From positions 60,121,517 to 60,185,516 of the forward strand of contig OZ025241.1 of NCBI GenBank assembly GCA_964019155.1: a stretch of DNA of 64,000 nucleotides. Direction: 5' to 3'. The notes below the pieces were generated by a model. It had not been told where the DNA came from. It saw only the letters and a program-made list of their open reading frames with translations, and did no database searches. The translations under genes were made by a program, and so were the position numbers. Numbering within the stretch: position 1 is the stretch's first letter; each line of letters begins with the position of its first letter. This document shows, one piece after another, positions 26,188 to 41,200 of the stretch. This stretch comes from Osedax fenrisi. Its lineage: Eukaryota > Annelida > Polychaeta > Sabellida > Siboglinidae.

Positions 26188-26684
26188 TATCTCGAAATAA
26201 CCTATTCTACAGAAGAAAGGCAATGATGCATTGCAGTCGATATCCTCCCAATTGTTCAGGGTCCACGTTACGCAGCTATTGTTCCTCTCCCTCGGTGACT
26301 TGTAGTTGAACTTGTTGAAGGTCATTATGTCACCTGTTACGTGATCATTATGCAATGTATTAATAAACATGTTTAATATTAACATACTTTTAAATATGTA
26401 TCCTAACGCTATTATACTAACACATCATAATGATATCCCCTATATAACATAACTCTATATGACGATGTAAATGATTATTGTGTACTATAGATCATTTAAT
26501 TATTTATAATTTAACAAATAATAAGTATTTACATTAATTTATATTCAAAATGTTTACATAATTTGTTTCAAAATATATTATTACATGTATTATAATATAT
26601 ATGTATATATATCGGACACTTTTCCAGGTCCCTTAAGGGACCGGGAAATCGCAATTGTGAGTCCGACTTATCGGGAGTTGACTG

Positions 26685-26715
<31 letters not shown>

Positions 26716-28493
26716 ATAAAATAACAATATATATATTTATATTTTTAGTTTAATAATAATAATAATAATAATACATATAAGATAAGATAAGATAAGATAA
26801 ATGTTATTATTGTAATAATAAGTTATAATAAATACCAACACAATATACAGCAGCTATAACTGCTATAGTGTGTAAACCATTGTAATAATGTAGTTTAGTA
26901 ATGTCAACCTTTAATCATTTTATTATTTAACAGATATTTATGTAACTACATGCATGTAATTTTTTCAATTACATGTAATTGAAACAAGATAATATGCATA
27001 ACTATGCATGTATATTGTGGACATTGGTCCACTTATACACCATACACGATAATATCGGTTTATGAATACTGTACACTGTACATTGTACATTGTACAGTGT
27101 ACAATGTACAATGTACATTCATACTATTCATTGTATAGTATGAAACAATATAATATCAAATAAATAATATGTTAATATCAAGTAAACTCCTCATTATCGC
27201 CTTACTGACCTTAACGTAATATTACTGTGTTCTATTGTATTATTACCGAGTACTATTTAAACACCTCCCCTACAACACAACTCATTATTATAAGTTACCA
27301 TGTGGCTCAATAGAGACATTATAATGTATAGTACCAAGTACCAATTTAATAAACCCTACTAACTCTCTCTCCCCCATTGATCCCTACTACCCTATTACCC
27401 AGTATTACTTGGATATAGTATGTTGTTATTCAGTAGTATTTGAAAATATCCCTAGTCTGACCCTACAATGAAGGGCCTACACTGACCCAACACTGACCAC
27501 CAACTGATATGTTATTTAGTACCACATAAACCTTGTAATTTACCCAGTAACAATGTAACCCCTCCAAAGGGCCCCAACTGACCCCTACTGATCCAACTGA
27601 CCCGCTACTGACCTGTTACCCAGTACCACTTGGATCTAGTGGCGCCTATCCAGTGCTTACGTAACGACGTCGCGTTGGATACGCCCCCCATCAGCCTCCT
27701 GGCTTCCGATTGGCTACTGATAAGATCCCCGCCCTGTTCGATGCAGAACTGCCTGGCTGCGTACCAGCTCAGCAAGTCGGCATTGATACGGAAGCAGATG
27801 TCCGTGGTGATGTTGGCAGTCGACGGACAATCATCTATATCTAGTAGTATAGTGGTAATTATTAATATATATATATATATATATATTAGTGATGTAATGT
27901 GATGGATTAACTAAACCAAAATATGCTAATTATTACAACATTTCAAATTAACCCAAGTTTCAAATCTAATCATTTTTAATGCTGAGTCAGTATAACATAC
28001 ATAACATTATGTTGATCATTGATCGTACTGAACTAATAGTTGTATATTTATAATTGTATTCAGTATAGTATATAACATACTTTACTATTAAATGTATATC
28101 ATTTAGTTGAATATGAATTTATTTTGAAATAAATATAAATTATTTTTAATAATGTATATATGTATAATTGTATGTAGTATAGTAAATAGCATACTTTACT
28201 ATTAAATGTATATCATTTAGTTGAATATGAATTTATTTTGAAATAAATATAAATTATTTTTAATAATATAGATACATATGAATTACTCATAATATATGAA
28301 ATACTCATAATAATTATTTATTAGTTCTTAAAACGTATATGTCAAGTTATTACTGTTGATCTAAATTAGGATTCATATTTATAATAGTGCATAACTTATA
28401 ATGTTATATAAATAACGAAATTACAATATTTATGAAGTGTTAAATATGTATATTCTCGTTTATCCTATATATATTCTATAGGATATTTATATA

Positions 28494-28535
<42 letters not shown>

Positions 28536-31500
28536 ATTATATATTATATATGAGCAATACTTTACTTCGTTAATCTAACCAAAGTTACAAATTGAGCTAT
28601 AAGGTGTCGTGCAATTATCGTCGGCCATTTTGTATTTATTGTCTTTGCTGTGTAGATAGGCGCACATCTCATATCCTTGCAAGTTATCCGGCTGCAAGTA
28701 TGACCATTCTACAGAACTTCCTAACCACAATAAGTTATTACATATTAATAATTGTATAATATGATATAATACCTAAGTTTTATCCGACAAAATGTTTATA
28801 TAGTATCTTTATAAGATTGATTACATAATTAATAATTATTAAAAAAATATATGGTATTATTATATTATGTGTATTATATTATATTTATAGATTAAGATGA
28901 TTTATTATTTTTTATAAATTTCAATTTTAAATGAACCTTTTTTGTGTATTGATTATAATTGGTGTATTATTAGTCATCTATTTGTATTGAACACTGATAT
29001 ATATATATTATCAAATATTTTATTTAATATTATTTTAATTCTATTTCTATGTACCACCACCCCACAATCACATTGGGTGAATGACTTTTAACCTTTGCGT
29101 TTTCATTCTTCAAGGATAATGCCTAAACTCTGATTATGATTAGTAACTAAAATAAATATATATAAACAATGTACGATGATGATTTATTAGTACTAAATTC
29201 AGGTTTATGTTGATCAATTTCTAATGTGAGATTTCTCATTTAGAGATTTTCTAACGTTCCGGGAAATAAGAAGAGTAATTAATGAAATATATATATATAT
29301 ATACTTATGTGATAAATAATACCTTATGTGTTAATGTCATCAAATAATTGAATGAATCTATTCATACTTTTTTAACTATCCATTACTATGATTATTGAAT
29401 ATTTGACAATTCAACGGCTCGTATAATCCAATGTTTTATTTTTATTTTACTTCTCAGTTTATTTCTTGTTTTTTTGTATCGTGTCGTTTTGTATTACTAT
29501 TATCACATTTATATATTTTATTTATATGTTATATAATTATATGTTAATATATAATTATAACTTTCTTTATACAGGTTACCTATAACCAGTAATGCAATAA
29601 ACTTGTAATCTATCTATCTATCTATCTATTTGATTATATAATAATAGTATGTATTATTTAAAATATTCTAAAATATGTTGTATAATGTTATGAAGTTTAT
29701 TTAAGTTTATACATTTGTTAATTATAGATATGATATATATTTTTAAACATATTTAATATATATATATAAATATATATAAACATATATAAATATAATATAT
29801 TATCTATATTAAAGAATATGCCATTTTAACTTCAATTATATTATCATACTATTTGCGAGTATCAAATTATTCATAGAAACAATGTCCATTATAGTAAATA
29901 TCTTCATGTTTTAAAATATTAATCCATAGATATATATTCGAGCTCGAGCATTTAATTTGTATAATTATTGATAATTATTCCCTAGGTATTTGGTTGTGTT
30001 AGATACTCACAGATTATTAATATATTACATAGGCGGTATACTTAAAGTATCATTATATCTATATATATACTTATACCTATACCATATATCTATAGGTGTA
30101 TGTTATTATACAGTAGTGGCGTGTGTTGGTATTATATGAATTCTGATATTTAATTATAATAATGTATTATAATACAGCGAATTATATATATATATATAAG
30201 TTATACTATGATTCGAATAAGCAAAGTGAGTTGTATATAGTGTAATAGAATAGTATACGTATTGAGTAATACATTGTAATTAATGTTTTAATGTTTTAAT
30301 TTTCATTCTTTTATTTTTAATTTTCAAATGTATGAACATAGAGAATGAAGTTACTTCGTTCATTACGGTATGAACTATTTACTTTCGTAAGTATTACTTT
30401 ATTTAAATATTAAATAATATCTTTTAAAACATTATTAACATTTTAATATCACTATATTATACTATTACTAGTGGAAAGTAACCCAATACGAATAGTTTAA
30501 CAATACATGGTCTTAACATGTTATACAATGCATTGTATAACTCATTAATTTATTCAAAAATTACAATATATTAATATTATATGATTATAGATATTATTGT
30601 GATTTTAAAATTTTATTTAATCTTTTAATTCCATAGATAAAGGGGGTGTCCGTTTTCGGTACCCATGTCCGAATACGGACACCCTGTGTTATAATACGGA
30701 CATCCTATATACTACTAGATACATTATATATTATTGATGAATCAATCAGACAAATTACAATTAAATTATTTATAATTAATGAATAATTATGAATAATTTA
30801 TTCTAATTTAATTATTTAATAATTTATTTATTTTTATCATTTATTTAATTAATAATCAATTCAAGTATTTAATTAATACACATTTTTGATTTAGCTTTAT
30901 TGGGGGTATTAATATTATAACGCACGCGATTTTTATGAAAATCAGAATAGTTCATACGCTGCGCCCTGATTGGTTATAGGGTATCCATATTAAGATATAT
31001 AGAGTGTCCGTATTAGGAACTTATATGACCTCGAGATATATGATTTTAACTTAATGAATATTTGATTACAAATATAGAAATTATATATATATAATTTTAG
31101 AATGTTTATTTTTTAATAATATAGTGTTATATTTATATCAATACATTTGTATATTCTTTAGAAGGTTTTAAACTGTCATTTTTTTCATAAATTTAAAATC
31201 GTAATAAAAAAATCACTGTTGGATATATCAGCAATATTTTGAATTATTAAAAAATAAAAAATACTTTTTTAGACTATTTTTATAATTATGAATATTTTAT
31301 TCATTAAACATTTTTTTTGTAGTATTTATGCTTTCTGATATACCGAGAGTGTCCATATTCGGGCACTGTCCGTATTCGGTTACTTTACCCTACTTTATAA
31401 AGCATATCCTAATATAATGTTAACAATTTATGTATAGGGTATATATATACGACGTATGACGTACAATTTACGTTGTACATTGTACGTGTGCATAAGTATA

Positions 31501-32190
31501 CTTATATATCATCTATTAGATATGTGCTTGTGTAGATTTACATGTGTCTGTACGTCATACAGTGTACGTATACTTACAAATGTTTGTGTGCACACATGTG
31601 TTTTTTGAACGTGGAGTATATATATATACTATAGGATTGTGTTGCATTATTCATGTTATTGCAGTTTCGTAAATTAATATGCATATATATTACGTAATAC
31701 ATACATTTTTAGATTAGAAGTATTAAAGATTAATCCAACTAATTAGTATTAATTAATTATTGATCGCATGAGTAACAAACGTAATATTGAATAATATAAT
31801 GGACTGTGCTAATAAATCGTTAGCATCAATACTTTAATATAGTCACATAATTAACATTAATATTCATTTATAAGAACATGCTATAATAAATACCTATGTT
31901 GTAATGATTAATATGGTTTATTAATATATATCATAATTATAATTAATACGCATATTATATTACACTATTTATAAATATATATATATATATATGATTTTTA
32001 GATAAAGTTGTGTAGGTATTGATAATTATATAATCAATTTAGATGAATGAATGTATGTATAGATATTATTTATGGTATTATTAAATATGATTTTTTGTAT
32101 TATATTATAAGATATATATACAGCTATAGCGGTGTCGCCTAATACCTGAGATTGTCTAGTATCGATATTATGCAACCAGTGATATCATAT

Positions 32191-32235
<45 letters not shown>

Positions 32236-32362
32236 GTGATGTTTAATTAATACAATGTCGTATATATAACTTGCATATGCAGTGTTTACAGTGTATATTA
32301 TATATAGTGTATACTATATTAGTGTATACACTAAGAAAAACACTCAATAGAGTATTTGTATA

Positions 32363-32423
<61 letters not shown>

Positions 32424-35400
32424 TAACTACTCATCTCAATGGAATAAACTAGCCAGGTCTATAACTATAGTTATAACGAAAATCACTTAAACAAATTTAA
32501 CTAAAAAAACTAGATATATACTTACTTGAACTGGACTATAGTTATAACTACTACTTTATTAACTGCATTTTAATACACTCTAACACATTTTCATATAATT
32601 AATTCTAATTATTATTTTTATTTTATATATTATTATGGATGTCTATTGTAGTGGTGTAGTGATGACAACTCCCATCCACCGACTACTCAGGTTGCGGATA
32701 GGGGAAAGGTCATTATATATAATGGTTAACTGCGAATAACAAATAAATAGTGCCGGACAAAAAAACGCCCTGTAATAACACCTTAGGTAGAGTCAAAAAA
32801 TTAGTGACCGAGAGAGAGAAATAAAAAAAAATATGAATAAAAATAAAAATAAAAATGAAAATGATAAAAAGAAAAATGAGAGTTCTACTTCAAAACTATT
32901 AAGTGCATCTAAAGGTTTTAAAATAGGACACATAACTCACAAAATGAATATAAATCACAGATTGACTTCATAATTATAAACAGAAAATGGAAGAATAGTG
33001 TAAAAAAACTGCAGAGCTTACAATTCGTTTAATAGTATTGCATTTGATCATCAAATCATAACTGCAGATATAAAACTGAGTCTCAGAGCGAACACAATTA
33101 AAGATAGAAAATGCAAACCATACGACTGGGCAACATTGCAACATGATACTAATATCAGAAAAGAGTTCATTATAAAAGTAAAAAACAGTTTATCAGCTCT
33201 TTGCCTCATCAACGTCACCAATCAACACGAGATATACACAATTTGAAAAAGCATGCAAAGAAACAGCGAATAAAGTAATACCATTGAAACTCAAATTAAA
33301 GAAACGAATACCATGGAAAACAGCAGAAATCTATTAAAAACGAGATATACTGCACAAAGTAGCAAAACTGAAAGATAGCGCACCTACACAAGTAAATATC
33401 GACAATTTTATTGAAGCACAAAAAATCTCTAGAAAATTCTTACGATTTATAACAAAAGTACTATATAAATATAAAAATAAATGAAATTCAAACAGCGCAA
33501 CAAATAAGAAATCTGCACTAGCTTAGAAAACAATAAACGAAGTCAGCGCAAGGAAGAAATCCAATAAAACGAAACTGAAAGAAACTAGTGATAAAGAACT
33601 AATCAAACTTTGGCATAATCATTTTAAAGAGCTAATATCCAATCAACAATACATAGTGAAAATTCAACTTAAATCCTGAATAAACTTGAGATAAAAACTG
33701 GTCCCTTCACAAAAGAAGAAGTGATAAAATCCACACAAAATATACAACTTAATGTATAACACTAACAGCAATATCAGCCAAAATATATAACTTAATGTTA
33801 TTAAACAGAATTAGACCAGAAATTGACCCAATTCTAAGGCGAAACCAAAATGGTTTCCGTAAAAATAGATATACGACAGGACAAATTCTGACAATTAGAC
33901 GAATATTAGAAGGAGTAAAAGATACAAATCTACTACTAACTATCCTCTTCATTGAATTTTCAAAAGTATTTGATACAATAAACCGCAAAAAGATGAAAGA
34001 AATACTTATAAAATATGGCATACCGGAAGAAACAGTTAACTCAATCATGATGCTCTATAATAACACTCGATCAATGGTACGACGTAGGTACGTTCAGCAT
34101 ACGGAGATACACCTTTTTTTGAGATTACCACTGGAGTGTTACAGGGAGACACACTAGGACCAATTATTTTTATAATCTGCTTCGACTATATTCTAAAAAC
34201 ATCTTTGGACAATGACCTAGATCTGTGATTTATTTTAACTGAAGGAAGAAGCAGACGATATCCCACAGAACAAATTACCGACATAGACTACGCTGACGAC
34301 ATTATTGTAACAAGTAATACCTTAAAAGATGCCTATAAGTAATAGAATACTCTATTACTAAAAATTGAATAAGCCGCAAAAGAAATTGGACTTAACATTA
34401 ATACTGATAAAACAGAATACATCAATTTCAACCAGAACAATAGCCTACGTATGGAAAGTATAGGCGGAAATATGATAAAACGAATAGAAGACTTCAAATA
34501 TATAGGAAATTATATTAAGTCATCTAACAGAAATGTAAATATAAGAATCGCTAAAGTCTGGGCGGCTTTAAATAGCATATAATATGGAAATCAAAGTTAA
34601 GTGAAGGTCTCAAAAGAAATTTTTAGAGCAGTAGTTGAATTCGTACATGTTTACGGATACGTTACATGGACTCTAACACAATCGATAGAAAATAAGATTG
34701 ACGGAGACTACAATCGTATGCTTCATTCTATAACGAATACATCCTGGAGAGATCATCTAATAAATGAATAACTAGGTATATATTGTGGTATTCCAAAAAT
34801 CACCAAATCAATACGAATACAAAGATTAAGGTTTGCCGGACACTGTTGGAGAAGCAAAGATGAACTGGTATGCCATCTAATACTCTAACAACTACATCAT
34901 GGTAAACGAAAACGCCGAAGACCAGCAAAGACGTACATCTATCAACTAAGAGACGATACGAACAACGATAGGCGAGATGAAAAAGGCGATGGAGGATAGA
35001 GAAGGTTAGAAACACCATGTCATGGATTACCGAGCAAGCTCGATCTGGTAAAGTAAATAAGGTATTATTATTATTTTATTTTATATATTATTATGGATGT
35101 CGCCATAATATTATATTCCTAAAATTGTATTACAAATATTCTTGAAAATTTTAAAATACTACTACTACTACTACTACTAATACTACTACTACCACTACTA
35201 CTACTACAACTACTACTACTACTACTACTACACACACTAACCATTAATGGAGTAGATAGAGTTACGAGCCCAGCCTCCGCACAGAACGCTATTGTTAGCC
35301 ACGCATGACACGGTACAGGACACGTTTCCGGTCGTGATACCGTACCTTCCGTACGAGTCGTCGCAGTAACATTCCGACCCCGACTAGTGGTGGTGGTATG

Positions 35401-37800
35401 GGGTCAGGGGTCAATATCGGTATAACTACGCTATAGTACTAATACCGTAGCGTTGTGCTAATGCCACTCGTGAATGCATAGTCTATCTTTAAACCACATA
35501 TTCGGGATAATATGATATGTTTGACTATTTCAAATCGCTAATATTCGTATATACGAATATATATTAGCGCGAATTTTCGAAAGTGTACCCTGAGATGTAT
35601 AACTATAAGTTATAGGTTAACCCATACACTTGCATATACGTATACTCTAGTAATACGTAATATTTGCTATTTATACATAAAGTTATATCTAAGTTTACTT
35701 TACTAAATCTAATTATTATTAAAATTTGATAATATAACATGAAAAACTTGATAAAATTAACAAAACTCATCATGTAATATATACAAATATAAAATTAATA
35801 ATAAATCAACATTAAAATATAAAATAACAAAAATCAGACACGATAGGTTAATACGCCTATTTAATAAAAATATTAATACTATATATATTGACTAGGAGTA
35901 ACAAGTAAAACGTAGAGTTAAATTATAATCAATATTTAATATATTAATTTTATATGTGTATGTGTTACATGATGATTTTTGATGGTTTTTATATTTGATT
36001 GTATTATATATAATACATTTTTATTTTTATTTTTTGTGTGTACATTTTTGAAGACTAACTAGAATATATACTATGAATACAAAATAAGAAATTAATGTAA
36101 AATTAAAATAAAGATCACAATTTATTAAAAATATTAACATTTTTAAATGTTAAAATAAAAGTTTAGGTTGAAAAAAATAGTTGAACAAAAAATATAATCA
36201 CAAATATTATTTCTGAATAGAAAAATATATATAATTTTCATTATACAAATTTGATTCATTCCAAAGTAATGATACATTAATGCGTTATTGATGTATACAT
36301 AACTATAGTTATATGTATTATATGGTTTTATTAATAAATTGTACATTTTGTATTAATTGTTATTAGTTATTATTTTATAAATGTATTTAGTATTAATTTA
36401 TAAATGTTTATACACAGATACACGGAATACACTGATAGTTTTATAATATATTCAATGCATAAATAATAGTGTTTTATATTTACATAAATCAAAGATATTT
36501 AATAAGTTATAGTCTAGTAACAGTTTGTTGAGCTCAAATAAATATATTTAGAAAAAACTGATTTCAATACTTTTTTTTATAACGTGAATACAGTTTATAG
36601 ATTATAACGCCTACAACTATGATAACATATTTCTAAATAATTAATTAAATGGAGATACAACATTGCATACTACAGTATATTCATAGCTGATTCTTGAAGG
36701 CAGAAGGATACATTTTTATTATTAATTTTTAATAATTTATTTTGAAGGAATTTAATATGAGATTTGCAGTTCAATAAACTATCGATGCTTTGACCTATGA
36801 ACTTTGTTTACTATAATAGAACTAAACTCTTCAATTACTATATTAAATTATATATTGTTTATGAAGGATTTGCAGTGAGTTTTATCAATATTAATTAACG
36901 TTTATTAATCAACTTTAATTAACGAGTATCGTTAAATTATTAGAACTTATCCATATCATTATATCACTGATTGCTAGTTGTAATTTACTTTCAAGTTTGT
37001 TGGCTGAATATTCACTAATTATAATATTTATGTCATCGGCAAATAGTATAACATTACTCTTAACGGAGCAGTCAGACACGTCATTGATAGATACAAGAAA
37101 ATGGGCGGTCCAAGAATAGATGCCCGGGGGATAACATAACCTATATTAGTGATATTGTACATATGGGTTAATGTTAACATCCTATAGGATGTAAGTACTA
37201 TAGTTAATGTTAACTATAGTTAACTATAGTTAAATATAGTTAATGTAAGTTATTAACTGAGAGCCATTGTTATTATAGAAGTTAACCATGAGAGAGATGT
37301 GATTCTTATTACATGAAATTCAAACTTGTTAAGAATATATCATGGTTGACTGCGTCGAATGCTTTTTAAAGTAAATAATTTTCTGTTTTTCTATAGAATA
37401 GAGTATACTAAAGTCTTTCCGAAATCCAAATGACTAATTATGCTATAAAAAGTATAAAGAGAAATCTTGAGAAAATGAATTTTTCTAATAATTTAGAAAA
37501 TGTATTAGTTAAAATATGTATACAGTTATCAGGATTATAGATGAGTTTTAAATATAGAAAAGTACTTATTAAAATTAAAATTTACTAATATATATTAAAG
37601 GTTCATCTATAGGTGATGAGATTAATATTAATAGTTTTATGGACATATCAAGTGCATACTTAGATATTTGTATTAACAAATTATCAAAAATTGAAAGTAT
37701 GTATATTTTATAAAATAAATTAAATAATATTAAATTGAAATTATATTTAAATGATAACAAGCCGTTCATACATGTATACATATGTATGTAACTGATTATC

Positions 37801-37847
<47 letters not shown>

Positions 37848-38225
37848 CCTTTTGTATATATATATATATGTATATATATTGGAACATATTAGTATATTAA
37901 TATTATTAATGATAAATTAACAATGAATGCATACATTATAAAATCAATATATATATATATATACTAAAAATAGATGACTATCAAAGCGGAAATAATAGAG
38001 GTCAAGTAATTCTAAACGTGACCTTGACAATGCATCATATGTCAGTTTGTCATCTATCATATATTTACAGAGATAGAAGTAAATATAAAATATGCATATA
38101 TAATTATTTTGTGAGACTTATTAAATAATATTAAATGACAAATATTTAATACAAATTACAATAATCACTAATGAAGTGTAATTCGCTGTTCCGAACTTAC
38201 TAAAAAGTGTATGTTATTATAATTA

Positions 38226-38272
<47 letters not shown>

Positions 38273-41200
38273 CATTATTAAGTATTTAATAAATACAATA
38301 ACATTATAATTATACACATTTTGCGAATAAGTATATATTACTTTATATATACTTCATTCAATAATGAAGGATATATCATTATTTATATTGCATACATAAT
38401 ACTATATTATTATTATTGTATAGCATTATATGTTAATAAGTTATTAAATACATACTATATATATATACATATTATTCACAAAATATATATATAAAAGTGT
38501 GTTAAATTCATAGACATTAGAGTGAGGCCTCACTCAATATCTATGGTTAAATTAGAAGAATACTAACACCAAAGACACTTGTCCTTGCTAACACCCTATC
38601 CGAATGTTCTTCTATTTAAAAAAAAATTGTATAGTGAATTAATATAATGTGCATGCACATTTCCAGCACCTCCCAACCTATAGGGTATATATAGAGCGCC
38701 CGTGTAACCCCCATATCGCACGCCCTCTAAACGCTGTAACGTCGTACACGATTATTACGTAATCGATAACTATGACGTAATCGATAGCTTAATGACGTAA
38801 CTATAGCTATGACGTAACCCCTCACCTGAACACCGGCGTACAGGAAACCTTCTTTAGCGCAGTAGCGAACGCACATCGAGGGTACCAGCTCTGCGATGTC
38901 CACCGTGTACACCATGTCCCTGATCGCTAGGTAGTCCTTGTAACAGCCCTGTTCCAGTATGTTCTTATTGTCTACCGAGTGGACGTGGTTACTTAGTAGT
39001 ATCGAGAAATCTGGAGTAACGGTAATTTCGTACCAAGTCAATTCGTAACAATTCATTTCGTACCAAGTCAATTCATACCGAATCATTTCGTACCAAAAAA
39101 AATCAATTCGTACTAAAAAAAAAGTCAAATCGAAATATATATATATGACGTATACTTAAAATTGAATTTTGTTATGGTACGAAATTACTGATATTCTTTT
39201 TATGTAAGTCATATATTAGTTAATCATAGTACTATCAGATACAGTTAGATGCCGTGTCTAAGTAAGTAGTCTACGGGATTATGCATCGCTCCCTTATACT
39301 AAACAGAGGGTATGCACATACCCTTATATGGTACCCATTACAATGTATCTGATATGTGTACCCGGTAGGCCTACACATTCAACATTTTCAATAAATAGAA
39401 TAATATAAAATATTATTTAGAAAAGTAACTATCATTTATGTACACATTTTATGTACACATTATATATATATATACTACGAAGTTTTCAATCGGAAAATAT
39501 ACTGGCCCCGCTTCCAACCATAACACATGTTAAATCTAAGCTCGGATAATTTGGTCAATCTGAATGTATGTCTGTCGGGATGAGATTAACATAGGACGTA
39601 TGCATGGAAGTTAATTCAATTAAGCGAGCTAGTATCATACTGACCACATCGTAACATGTATATGGAATATACAAATGTTATAGGTCAATTGACTATCGTG
39701 AATGGGTTAATATTGGTCCAAAATTGGTACCAGCTATTTCGAATCATGTTGATTCTTACTAATGAATTTCATACCAATAAAAATGGTACCATACGTATAC
39801 GTAATCCTATATATTACATTAATTATAAAAAGAACGTTGACTTTTTTTTTTGGGAATACGAATTGACTTAGTGACCAAGTGAATGGCATTATTATAGTAC
39901 ACATGTAAGAGCGTTACGTTACCTTTGATCCAGTACCAGTCGTCAATGTGTTGTATGGCCCCTATCCAGGTGCTGGTCACGTCGCTATGCATCGATAGTA
40001 GGGTGTCTACGAGCTTCTCCTCTTCCTGGTTTCGTATGACTAGCATGTCGCCTCCCTACGCAAATGTTATACTCGGTGTCTAGATTATGTTAGTGTCACA
40101 CGAGTGTCACGTGGGTGTCACGTGGATATCGCGTGAATGTCACGTGAATGTCATACATATGTCACGTGCATGTCACGTGTACGTCAATGTGTCTACCTTA
40201 CACCAGCTAAAATAGATCATACATGAATGTATTGGCCATTTTATAAAATATTATGCATATTATACTAAACATAACATAAGAAGAACATATATAACATTGA
40301 TATATAATTTGTATATAATATCTGAGTGTAATAATGTTCATATTCAGATTATAATAATGTAATCATGTTGATTTTTCAATGTAATATTGCATTCCTTTTT
40401 TTTTATTAAAATTGACTAAAATATAGATATAATAATATACCACACATTATATATAAAGTAACAGTATTTTCAATGTATTGACGTATGTTATAAACTTGTA
40501 TTATAAACAGTAATTTACGAATTATGTATGTGTTATTAATATCATATGAGGATTAATATGTGTAATAAATTCATAACTATATTAATATATAAGTTAATAA
40601 TATTTGTTTTGTATTTTTTTTATTATTAATAATTATTTATATAAAATATATATGTGTGTGTGTGTATTGCAGTCAACTTTCGGTAAATCTGACAACGAAT
40701 AAGGCGGATTTATCGATACTTCGGACATATTTAGTTCTTTTTGTTGGAGTTGTATCTATTTCCATGTTAAAGTAATCGGATAAGTCGGATAATGTGGATT
40801 GGATAAGTCGGATTTTTCTATAAGGCGGACAAATAATATAGTCAATTTTATAATTGTTATACTTTATAAGTCGGACTTTTTATAAATTATCAGAAACTTA
40901 TACTTTGAATAATGTATATCATAGTTATGAATAGTATTACATTGTTAATACATTAGGTAGTATTAAATTGTAATGCGTATAATTAAAATATCTATTTATA
41001 AAAATAGTGAATATATTATACTTCACATATGTAATATTTAGCAATGCAGTATTATGAAATGTGTCTAATTAAGATATATATTCATATGAAGTGAATGTGC
41101 AGCATGTATTCAGTGTCATTGAGTTGAATCGCAATCAAGTTTCTAACGAAATTGTAAACCAATGAAATACGAGTTATTTTACATATCTACAATCGCTATT

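Noticed and set aside
27630..27902. Plus-strand ORF of 90 codons
   Set aside because: Antisense of the CTLD2 exon, whose minus-strand translation has clear lectin motifs.
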